Shown here piece after piece: positions 1 to 11,725 of a stretch of 64,000 nucleotides of DNA (positions within the stretch are counted from its first letter, which is position 1; the number at the start of each line of letters is the position of its first letter). Under the pieces are notes generated by a model. That model was not told the DNA's origin and did no database searches. It worked only from the letters and a program-made list of their open reading frames with translations. Made by a program: the position numbers and the translations under genes. Location of the stretch: assembly GCF_000150275.1 (NCBI RefSeq), contig NW_002060950.1, forward strand, positions 2,096,106 to 2,160,105. Reading direction: 5' to 3'. The DNA is from Trichoplax adhaerens (lineage: Eukaryota > Placozoa > Uniplacotomia > Trichoplacea > Trichoplacidae).

Positions 1-364
1 ATTAACCTTACTAGACTATTCAACAAGATTGTAAATTACACCACAAATTCTTTCATCTTAAATTAAAGTCGATAACAAGACTTTGTTTGCTCCCATCACA
101 TCGTCACCTCAATTCAAGCCATCTTTCATTTCTTCTTCAATCAACTTATTCATTGACTCTCCATCTTTTCCTTGCCTAGTATTCTCCTTTTTTTCTTAAC
201 CCCCCTCCGATATCGCTCGACGCCTTATACATAACATTCCTATATCTATTTTGAAGAAAAAATCGTCTCTTCCATTTTCACTTCATCGACTTATTCGATT
301 CAAACAACTCCAAGTTGTCTATTCAAGTCACAGTAACAAGAGCAAAAAAAAAAGCAAAGATAAA
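1..364 (+). promoter_or_regulatory. Upstream region / 5' UTR of the BMP-type ligand gene
   Basis: Pyrimidine-rich, AT-rich sequence upstream of the predicted ATG at 365. An open frame in phase with the gene runs back to a TTG at 251, but it has no ATG before 365 and its translation is lysine/serine-rich without family similarity, so I read it as 5' UTR. The ATG context is GATAAAATGAC. No clear TATA box or initiator can be assigned. Confidence 0.4.
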
Positions 365-3300
365 ATGACATCCAACCGATTTCATCCATCCTTGACATTT
401 TTACTCATAGTAAGTATGGTTTTGCCTATCATACCATATTGTACAGCTAAGCCAACGCATCAAGAATCAAAGCAAGGACAAGAAACTTCCCAATTTGATG
501 CTAAAGAACTAGTTTCACGTCAACTTTTAACATTAATGGGCCTAAAAGATATCCCCCAATTACCCGCTCACCGTAAAATACCCCAATATATGATGGATTT
601 ATACAAAATTAAAACACAAGCATCATTAAATACGAATAAAAGTCCAGGCCAATTTTCCAACACTGATCTAATCCATTCCAGCTCCAAATTACGTGGTAAT
701 ACTATACGCAGCTATTTCGATCTAGGTAAGACAGAAAAGGATATAAAAAATTTTTTTGCCATGACCTGACAAAGTTGATGATGCTGTGTTATCCATGGCA
801 ACAGAGATTTTGCTGTATCTTTCTTCCGCTTTTTTTGTTCGCATGTTGAAACTTTTTTTACCTATCGCATTTATCCATTGATCGATTGATTTAAATAAAG
901 GAAAGACTGAATCACTCTGTATGCTATTAAATTCAATCAATTCTTAAAATGTGGAATTCGATTTTAATCAGTCTAATTTTCTTCTATACCTTGAATGATC
1001 AATTAACGTCTTGAGTGTTTTACCGATGGTGCTTGCTTTCCAAAGTTCATTGACATCATCAAGTTATTTCATCATCTTCATCTCATGATTACAGCATGAG
1101 CTTAATTAAAGAAATGACGATCAAATACGTTCCTCTACTAGTCCATTCCTATTTCCGTGACATGATTCCGATCTATCATTACTAATTGTTATCCTTCAAT
1201 CCTTAAAGGGGATTGTTCATGATTTTTCATTGATTCAGAAAATTTACCCGTTACCGAGGATAGATTCGATTCTCATCTATTGTCAAGAGATGCATAATAC
1301 TATCTTTCTCTATTTGGGTCGATTTTATTCCTTCTTTCTACTTTAACATCGATTGGATATTTGGTTACAATTCCTTGTCTATATATTGGACAAGATTCCT
1401 TGATTGCAATCGATTCGAGAATGCCTTTTGAACCCGATTCAAATTTGAAGCTATTTTTTCCTCATTCAATTCTGCAATTGATTAATCATGGTCATGATCC
1501 AATCCAATTTTATGCTTTGCATGACTAGAAGAATTGATGTAGTCTTTCTAGTTGACGTACATCAATCAATTAACGGAATGGATGATTTATTTACTTTATA
1601 CATGTATTTGTTAAGAAATTTCTTAACACTGTTTTAACATTGGAGTAACAATCATAACGCTTGCATATTCCGTCATGATTTATCTTCAATGCGTTGACAG
1701 TTAATATAGACCCCTACTATAACAACGAGGACTATTCTATCTTTGTCTCCATTAGTAAGATTTTCCAAGATTGGATGCAGTTTGAAGAATGAATATAAGA
1801 ATCAATTTATTGTTCAAGTCTAATGTACAACAACCACTAACTCAGTTCATGTCCTCCGTGTCATTATTCTTCATCTTTTTCCCCCATCGTCAGCAATTAT
1901 CTCTCATTTTAACTATAGCTTAATTAGAAGTGAAATTAAGAGCGGTGTAAAATAATCTAACTTTTCCATTTGAGCACAATAGCATCGAGAGAAGGCTAGA
2001 TACCCCATGTTGATGATAGACAAGATCGAATCAGGTTGAATTCATCATTCCAATAATACCCCATACCTTGATTTGTCTATATTACCGTCAAAATAAAATG
2101 CTATTTGTTGGGCAATTTGATAATTTTTTCCCTTACTGTGCTTTCATCTTACGTTGATCAATTCAATATAAAGTGACATTGTATAGTCGACAAGAAGAAA
2201 GAAGAGAAAAACTATTTTCTATCCTTATTGATGATTATTTTCATTGATTGAAAATAAAAAAAAAGAACTATCTTTCTATTCCATTCATGGCTATACAGCC
2301 ATGATAAAAGCCAAATTTACCTTACTTAAATCAATCTAGCAGTTATCGATCATAACTATGCTTATCGTCTTCATCACTTGTAATTATTTTATCCTATCAC
2401 AATAGATAATGATTATCATTTTTAAATATTTCGCCACTACAAAAAATCAGGATAACAAAGCAGTGAATCAAGGGCATTAATAATAAAATATGATGCTTCT
2501 CCAATAGATTAAATCAGTTTGATAAAGATCAGCATATCTTCCAATAGCTACCATCAGATAATCTAATTTTCGTCTCTAATTAAAAGATTGCTCGATGACA
2601 CTAAAGAGCATTGTCTCATTTCAAGTAGCCATGATCAAGGCTGCCTTTACAATTTAGCGTCTCTATGACCTTAGGACTACCGTATTGATTCAAGAGCTAA
2701 ACAACATTAACGATAGGGATCCATCGAAAGCTAATAGGAAAACAACGATCTAAGTAGAATAGAAATGGAATGCCAGTTTTCGACTGGATGATATTTGTAC
2801 ACCTCGACATCAAGTCAATAGGAGCCTTAGTCTTACTAGTGTATCCCAATGATGAAAATAAATTGAGTTCACAAGCCAGATATAGACTATAAACTTAAGA
2901 TGAAAGTAAAGGATAACAAATTATTAGCCAAGGCCAACTTATTGACATGCTTGTTTTACTGATGGATGAATAACTTTTGTCTGTAATTAATAGTCATCAT
3001 TAGACTTGTTAACATCGTTGATATGATTGTATTAATATAAAATCCACATTAACTATTCGGTACTTGAAATGAAGAATAATGGTTTACATGTCTTGATAAG
3101 CGATTTTGTGGTTGAAAGCTTGTTAAGTACGTTCTATCAAACAGCTATGTTACTAGTATTTTTTGGTCACACAGCTTTGTAATTTTTTTCTTATACTGCA
3201 TAAAGTGAGGATAAATCCCTTCGTATTTGTTTGGTAATCGTTCTATTAAAATTGCAATTACATTGAATCGTTCGTTACACAGCTATCTCAAGATATTATC

Positions 3301-6300
3301 CAATTTATCCACAACTATTTTTTATTCAACTTTTTCTCCTCTATTTTTTGAAAGAACTACTACTTTAAATGAAGCCTAAATCGGCTCCTTAATTATATCA
3401 TTTCATCTTCATACGTCCATGCATCTATTTATCCTCGAAAAATACAAGCAAATTTAAAAATAGTAAAAACTAATAACCAACAGCATTGTGGAATGAATGT
3501 AGCAATCAAGATTGTAAAACTTGTTTGGACTTGATTTCCTGCGTAAAAAAGAGGATGTTTTCATCTGCTGTTACTGTAGTAGATTACATGAAATTTGACG
3601 TTGCTAAGCAAATATTGACCTAATTTCTGTCGTCGTGAATATTTTCATCTATTGACTGAATATATCTCGCCCCTAGATAGCTTGATGTATAACTTGGCCT
3701 TATATTATGACTTAGACTCAGCTGGACAGTCAATCAGTCGGTACATTAAAGGGTAAAATAGTTCACTTAATAATAGTGGTAGAACATCAATAATGTCCTT
3801 GAATATTTGTTGTTGTTGTTTTTGTTTACTTATTGTTATGACTGGCCTTATTCTTGCCTTGTTCATCGGCCGACTGCAGGCTTCCATTTGTGCTCCTAGA
3901 TGCATTTACTCAATTCTTGTCATCCCCATCATTACCACCACCACGATATTCTTTCAAATCAACATCGTAGACGCCAATTTATTCATCACTTTAGGGTGTT
4001 ACAGTCTTGCACTCTATTTAATCTAGTCATCAAATTTTAATTACCAACGTATGGATCATTCTCTATTTTGCGATTGTCGTCGTTTTTATTTCTAGGAAAT
4101 AGCTTCAAGAAAAATACTTGACGGATTTTATTTTCCGTTTTATCAAAATATTGACTGCAATTTGACGTAAATCATTTCCAAGAAATGATCATTTGATATG
4201 ATACAGCAGTAAATCAGACCTTTAAAATTAGCTTGTTTTTCTGCTAATCGTCGTCATTATAAAGTTAAAGACTGAGTTGATTGCAATAAAATTAATTTGA
4301 TTATCCTACAAAATGATATGCTAGAATAAGATTGCTGACAGTCAACGTCTTAATTGTCATTAAAAGTTGATCCTATTGGCAATGTGTTTACTGTAAATTA
4401 CTAATCCAATCATCTTAATGATAAAATATGAAGTATTATCTCACTTTTAACGGGACAAGGGGGCAAGATGGTTCTTTTTCATTCTTAATTAACTATAATT
4501 TAATTCAATAAAAAGTGGTCGTAGTGGAGGTGGTATTGATGAAATACTGAATTTTATCAATATTTTTTTCTCTTGCGGGGAGAGTGAAATCTCCATTCTT
4601 AATGATGGTTCAATATCAACAATCTTATTCACTTATTTGTTTCTTGATTGTTATTTCATGCTCTATAACATATTCATATAGTCATGGTTAAAAATAAGAA
4701 AACACTAGGGACTTTTATTCCTTCAATTGAAGCTGTTGGCTATCATTATCTAAAGGAAATAGAGGAAATATTTTATCTTGACAATTCATTACTAGCCTGA
4801 TAATGTGATAACAGCAAGATAATGTATCCTAATTCAATTTCTTACCATTTATCACCAACTCATTAGGGTAGCTATCAAACCCAGTATTCTAGTTAGTTTT
4901 AATTGCAATGTATCTATTATCTAGTCATACAGTTTGATACTAAGGTAATCAAGAATATGAAAGAGATATTGTAACCTTAACTAATATTCATCTTCTTACC
5001 ATTTCTTTGTTAATTGAATACGTAGTTATCATGGCTGTTGCTTTAAATTCAAGTTACCCAGTATCCACTAATTTAAGAGTATAGTAAGCAAGAAGACATA
5101 AGGGATATTCTACCTTCACTACCTTTTTACTGTTTCTTATTCATTCAACCTGCAATTATCACGATTGCCATTGTAGTATCTTTTGCTTTAAATTGACTCA
5201 TTCTCTACTAATTGATATTACGGTAAGCAATAAAATTAATCTCCTGACAAGCACAAGACCAATTTATCGGGGTGAAGGATATCCTTAGTGTATAAGCAAT
5301 CAATGGAGTGCTTCTGCAACGTATGAAAGAAACGACGTTTTTACGTAAACTACTGAAGAGTAGTAATTGGGTTGAAGGTCATCAGTGGAATATTTCTATT
5401 ATATCGCTTTCCTTGTATACGGATCAAGGTTATATGAGCAACTTATTTTTTATTTATGATTACCACGACTATTTGCAGTTAGATACACGATGATTGAATT
5501 AGGTTAATCAAACTGGATTGAACTTTAACTGATATTCTTCAATACCATAATTAATAATCGTATTATTCTGAGTCAACAACCTCACTGATAAAGCCATGAA
5601 AAAAATATTTATAGTAATCTTCTCCATTAATCAATATCTATTTTTAAATATAATTTATTTGTTAGTTTGTATATATAAATAAGTTATATCCAAAATCCTG
5701 AGTCTATTCCGTTATCAACGTAAAATATTAATGGATAGTACAATTGAAATTGGTCTTGCCATCTAGAACAATTACTTTATTTTCGAACTCGAAATCAATT
5801 CAATTTTAAATTATACCCAATAATGTATTACACATCAATTGAAGTCGGTATGGGCAAATTTAGGATATTGAAATCTTGCTATTATTTGGGATGATATATT
5901 ATATGGTATTGAGTTGTAGTTTTGCCAACATGGAGAATAATATACCTGAAATAGATATCTAGTATAATTTTATATGATACGCATTAATTATTAATTGTAG
6001 AAGTATTTCGATGTTGTTTTGTAATTTTAATGATTAATTTACAATTTTTTTTTCTCTCTTTCTTTATACTTACCAAAATGGATTGAATGAAAATTATGGG
6101 TACAGTTGTCAGAAAAAATGAATTTCAATTTAACATTTCTGATATCAACGATAAAGAAGAATTAATTAGTGCCGAACTCCGAGTTTTTCGACTACGCCAT
6201 TACATTAAATTACCTCATGGACATCGTGGATATTATAACGCTAAAGTATTCCAAATTATGCCTCGTGGTTTTAAAGATCGATTAATTGATTCACAGGTAA

Positions 6301-7016
6301 TTGGTCATCGCAGCCATGGCTGGAAAGTTTTTTCTGTTTCTCCTGCTGTCCGTTATTGGATTCACTATCCAAAGCATAATCTTGGCTTAAGGATTGTAAT
6401 TACGGAGCTCAATAGCGAAGAACCATTGCATCAAGATTTGTACCAATTTGCTAAGCATCCACCACATCATCGCTCTAAGCAAGCATTACTCATAGTCAGT
6501 TCTAATGTTCAGTTGCCAAAATTGGCTAATTTAGCAGAAGTCATGAAAACAGTGGAAGGGAAAAAGTTGCATTATAAGGCATCGGAGAACAATCAAAATA
6601 GTAATCAGCTTGAAGAAGATCATCCATCACGTAGTAAGCGTTCAGTTAATAAGCGTCGTGATACCAATGGTCGAGGATATCTACCCCAAGATTATTCTAA
6701 TAGTCCGTGCCATCGAGAAGACTTAGTTGTCGACTTTAAAGATATTGGTTGGGAATGGATCATTTCACCGAGATCTTTCAATGCATATCAATGTGTCGGT
6801 GTTTGTAAATATCCTTTAGGAAGTAATACTAATGCAACATTACATGCAACTCTTCGCGCTATGATGTCCTACTTTGGTCAAAATAGCCAGCCTACCCTGC
6901 CATGTTGTACACCAGATCGTTTAAGAAGTCATACATTTTTATTTTATAATGCTAACCATGAGATCCAAATTAATGAATTTGACGGTATGGTAGTTGAAAC
7001 ATGTGGGTGCCATTAA
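365..7016 (+). CDS. BMP-type TGF-beta superfamily ligand precursor (two coding exons)
   Basis: Secreted dimeric growth factor, expected to signal through type I/II receptor serine kinases and Smads. Coding exons are 365-725 and 6106-7016, joined in phase 1, giving 423 aa, a usual BMP precursor length. The ATG at 365 is followed by a hydrophobic signal peptide with likely cleavage after CTA near residue 26. A BMP-style prodomain follows, with LLTLMGLK, a YMMDLYK motif and SAELRVFR. A furin site RSKR (codons 6630-6641, residues 296-299) precedes a basic linker containing NKRR. The mature domain of about 124 aa carries seven cysteines in BMP order (CHRED, CVGVC, LPCC, TCGCH at the C terminus). 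WIISPRSFNAYQC and the CGCH end resemble ADMP/BMP3-like ligands, but subfamily is uncertain. Oddity: the usual GW-x-x-W spacing is GWEW here. The single intron, 5.4 kb, is long for this genome. Family call is firm, exact orthology is not. Confidence 0.93.
726..6105 (+). other. Long intron of the BMP-type gene
   Basis: 5.4 kb, GT at 726-727 and AG at 6104-6105, the acceptor preceded by a T/C-rich tract. AT-rich throughout. It holds only short open frames, including a 77-codon ATG frame at 3793-4026 with a Cys cluster and hydrophobic stretch overlapped by an antisense frame at 3705-3905, which I judge to be chance. I see no conserved exon, repeat array or RNA gene. By its length it could hold enhancers, but no specific site can be supported. 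Confidence 0.6.
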
Positions 7017-10000
7017 TACTGAATAGCCTATCCGTAATACCATTTAAAATGATTTCAATTATTCAATGGTTATGATTAGTATTTGATTATTACAATTATT
7101 TGATCATATCAATTCATTAATACAGTATCATGAAGATACTGTAATTATGATTTACATTTATATCAATATATGAATATATATTATATACATAGCACCATTA
7201 GAATGCCTTATTAACACCATAATAGTATTGAAAACTAATTCCAAAACATGTAATTATATTATAATATTAATCACGGTTGATGTGGATATATGCGGTATTC
7301 AAATATTATTCGATATAAGCCTAGTAACACTCTTTTAATATAATAAAATACCAAACGATATTGTCATCATAGCTATGATTGTTAATGATAGGAGTTATTC
7401 TATGCTCATTTGATAGCGAGTTATTTGAAAAGCAATCTACTATCATCATCATCAGCGTATGATTAAGATTTACTATAAAAAGCCTCTATTTATTTAAATT
7501 TCTTGGTTGATAAATATAAATCAAATACAACAAGGTACATTAGCTAATCAGTCATATACATATGTGCGACAATATGTTGCTATACGTATATACGTAAATA
7601 CATATATTTAAATAAATGATAACGATCATTGCCACCTCTCCCTTTTTTCCTCTTTCATCAAAAATCTATTTAATAATTGAATTATGGAAAATGCCTATTA
7701 TACTTTCAATATATCATAATATCAAAATGTTTACTTTTTTCTCTTTCTTATGTAATATCCTGATAATAATAATACCGCTATGGTCATATCATGGTCAACT
7801 GATATTTATTGGATCATATTTCATCACCTACTCTATAGTAGTAAATTTTTTTGTCATTGTGTTGTTGTTAAAATTTCATCTACTACTCATTGTGGATGGT
7901 TCTTTGCATCGGTATAAAGTAAGTTGAATTGAATAGAATAACTTACCGACCAAGACTACTTATAATATTGTGCTTCGTAATAACTTTGTCTTTTAATTAA
8001 TGTTATACTACGAGCTTTGGACTCTTATTTTACGATCATAAACACTAACAATATAAGTACAATTTTAAAGGGTAAAACTAACTAATGTCACAAAATTGAC
8101 ATTATCATGTTAATTTTGTTTTGAATGACTACGCTTCAAAATGTTTTGCTGTTACGTTTCAATATCCGCTATTCTTTCGATCAATTAATTTCTATTTGTG
8201 CCTCCATTCTACAACCATTTCTACTCTTGAATACGAAAAATAACGGGTTCTATTCATATTGATGGATATTGCTTAAAAATTGTTGTGATGAACGTAATGT
8301 AAAAAGCAAGATTGCATGACAAGCCATTATTATAGGCTAAATCAAGGTCTTGAAAGGAAACCTTTAGCAACTCAAAACTAGCTAAAGTTGATATACTAGC
8401 TTACAGATTAAAATATGATCAAGTAAAAGAATTGTTAAATTGATATTACATTTCAAAATTGATATGCTTCCCTAGTAATACTATCTAGTCTTTTGTATTA
8501 GTGCATTAGATTGATACTATTACAAATATAAAATTGGTTTAATGACATATCACGATATTATGTTATATCCAATTTTGCCATGGTAATTTATGCCGATATG
8601 ATCCTTGTTGTCTTCTATTCCCGTGCATTTTGCAAAAATTTAGCATGAGCTTATACTGGCTGCTTTTATCGCTATAGATGGAATTTCGGTCAAGTAACAG
8701 ATTTACTCGGTTCAAACAAAAAGTTCATCAAAATTAATCTTATTCTTTTTTGCATAATGAATTTGAATAAGATGAAAATAAAAATTGAAACGTACATTTT
8801 ACATGCTTCGATAGCTTTATTCTATTATTACAGACACTTGCTGTGCAATATTTCGACATATTAACAGCATCCGTTATTATTAGACTAATTAATAGAAACA
8901 GACAGATAAAGAATCAGCTGTGATAAAAAAATTACTTGTTTTCCTGATACGTTAGCTTATATTTGATACAGTATTCATCTGATATCTGTGCATCTGATCG
9001 TATTTACTAGTAAATCTGTAGAGAATAAAAGTAATTCCCCATATCCACATTGTTATTGTGATATATTATCAATTCTTATTCTCATCTATTCTTGTTATTT
9101 GGTTATATTAATATTAATGATAAGACAATAAAAGGAATTATATTCCTTGAAAGAAATATCTTCGTAATCATGTACAATTGTCATAAATTAAAATAAATTA
9201 CAAGGAACGCAACTGACATTCATGCCGTATTTATCCAATTAATTTGATATAACTACACAAGTAAAAATAATTATTTTGATCTAAGAACTATAAAATTTAT
9301 ATGATAATGAGTAATACCAACTTCCCTATTACGATATATTATTTATTAAATATATTTTTGGAATACTTTTTACTGATAATAATGCGCCTGTTAGGATATT
9401 ATAAAATATAGGTTAATATGCTATCTTCAATTACGATCACTTTATGTATAGTCCTTACCGCAACTCACTCCTTAGAAGGAATAATGTAAATTTTCGACAA
9501 ATTGTCTCGTAGCTTGTTTTATTCATCGAGGGCATGTTGCAGTCCGGATTCGATGCAATTTCGTGATTAAAAATCGGTATATTGCTGCATTAGTATACTA
9601 TATTATACTTGATGAAAGGGCTACTAGGGATATGCTAATACTCATACGCGTAAAAAGTATATAGTGTATTATTAAGTACCGATTTAATATAACATGCTTT
9701 TAAAGATAAATCGATCTCTTAATTCAATAAGATGGTCATCATTAATTGAAAATGCAGTTATTTTTAAATCAAGGGAATACTTTTCTCAAGGTTAGACGTT
9801 TTGATTTAAATATAGAGTAATGAGTTGATAGTGATGATTACCAGAAAAAAATGTTTCCCGTTGACTATATTTCTGCAGTGGACTAAAAAGTATTATTGGC
9901 TGCAATACTAAATAGTATTAAGTACGTATAAACAATTTTTCCTTTAACTTAGCGTATCAGACACCTACGCAATAATACTTACTAGAAAAGGTGTATGTTA

Positions 10001-11011
10001 TAGATAACCTTGATTCTATTAATAATTACCTTTTGAGTACTACTGCAGTTGTATAGAGATTATATTACACAAATGAAGGCACTGTTAACTAAAATATATC
10101 AAATTGTATCATGCAGACTCATCAGATACTTTAGATTTTACGATATCAATTGCAATAAACTATCTTTAAATAATAGCGTAAACAATGGTTACTACCGCAA
10201 TTGAGATGATAAGATTTAAGTACGAAACGTTGCTTTTAATTCGTTAAAAGTACATCCAAAAATTGCAAAGATCTTTAGTAACAACAACAATAAAAATATA
10301 ATTTGGCATCTTCGATACAAAGGATAAAGGTAAATAGAATTCTGTTAATGTAAAGTGTTGTAATCCAGTTGATGAAATTGAAGATGAGAAGGAATATCTG
10401 CTAATTGAAAATTCATGGCATCTATAGCGATATTCCATATTAAACCAAACATTACTCAAGCCATGTTCTTCTTGCTAAATCAGATTGACACTAATTAATA
10501 AACTATTCGCAATTATTTATAATATTGAGATAATCATAAATAAAAAAGACGATTTTACCTAAAAAAATTGTACTAATTTTCAACGCTAGTGCTCAGTAAC
10601 GAGATTAAATAGTTAATGTTCATCTGCGCTCATGCCGCGTCTTATTTTCTTCAAGTCCGAAATCATAATTTAGTAATATAAATGGTATCATTTCATTCTA
10701 ACAATTAACAATATTAATTTAATGGCTTAATAACACGTTACAGCAATTTAAGAATCAGATAGGGTACTATTTAAATTTGTTGCATTTCATTTAGCTTGTC
10801 ATGAATTCTATCGGCTTAAAATATGTGCTTAGCGAGCCTTTAATCAATGAAATGTGACAATAATAATTAATATAATGCCACTGTTGAAAGTCTAACTACG
10901 GAATTGATGAATTAGTAGTATTTCGGTGTAGATTATAGAAAATATTCATTGATATGAATATAACCAACACTAAATATATTAGTCCTGACTCATAAGGCAT
11001 ACTACAATTAA
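7017..11011. other. Intergenic region between two convergent genes
   Basis: Lies between the stop of the BMP-type gene and the stop of the DOCK gene, which face each other. Very AT-rich and without repeats of note. A hydrophobic 103-codon frame at 7616-7927 begins at a weak start inside A/T-rich DNA and looks like chance. The first AATAAA downstream of the BMP stop is at 7342-7347. Nothing else can be supported. Confidence 0.5.
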
Positions 11012-11725
11012 TTAGACAACAGTCTCGGACTTTGGCGTACTACTTTCATCTGATGAAACTGTTGGTGGCTTAAACTGAGGTAAACTATCGCGCCGTTTAT
11101 CCGAAACCGGGGTGGAACTTCGATTCGAATCGTCAAAAGAATCTTTACTAGCTTTCCTGTCAATCGTGTTATGGCGTCCCGGGACAGTTTTTATAGGTAG
11201 TGCAGGAGAGACATTTAAAGGTCCAGCGTGAGATGAATCTGTCAGTGATGATGATAAATAATTCTCACTCGATCCGTCTCGACTAGTCGATCTGTATCTA
11301 GGCGGTTTTGCAGGTATTGCACCAGGACTACTGTCAGAAATTTGCAGAGACGTATTTTTAGGCGGTAGTATGGGCATTTCATCTTTATCGACATCACTTG
11401 CGGATGAAGCTGACAATCTCAACTCTGTCGTCAATCGGTCAAAACCTGATAGTCCTTGATTAAAATCATCTGTAATTGTTATTCAATATTATGTACACAT
11501 TAGTGAGATATCACGCCAGATAAATGCTTTACTGGCAATAGGAATCGATAGTTTACCTTGCTTCGCTTTCAAAGAAGAATAATCTATGATATTTTTTAAC
11601 AGATCCTCATTGGTCAGTGATTGTCTTGGGCTAGACTTTCGGCTTCCAGGATTACTGCGGCTGTCAGCAATGGTATCACGACGATAGCCATACCAACTGC
11701 TGGAATCACTTAATTTATTAGAATC
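11012..11725 (-). other. DOCK gene, C-terminal proline/serine-rich tail (exons 52-53)
   Basis: Exons 11557-11725 and 11012-11469, with stop at 11012-11014. Low-complexity, serine-rich and presumably disordered. It has two exact P-x-L-P-x-K motifs, PILPPK (11357-11374) and PALPIK (11189-11206), the consensus for the first SH3 of Crk/CrkII, plus a PAKPPR stretch. DOCK180 is bound by Crk through such motifs. Exon 52 opens directly in phase after exon 51, so no further exon is needed in the 1.4 kb intron, though one cannot be excluded. That intron has a 26-bp tandem duplication at about 11784-11829. Confidence 0.85.

Noticed and set aside
3793-4026. 77-codon plus frame with CCCCFC and two hydrophobic stretches inside the BMP-type intron
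   Set aside because: Short, no family, overlapped by an antisense frame of similar length. T-rich DNA gives Cys/Phe/Leu-rich translations by chance.
7616-7927. 103-codon hydrophobic frame downstream of the BMP-type gene
   Set aside because: Begins at a weak start in very AT-rich DNA. The Ile/Phe/Leu composition simply mirrors T-rich sequence, and there is no splice or family support.
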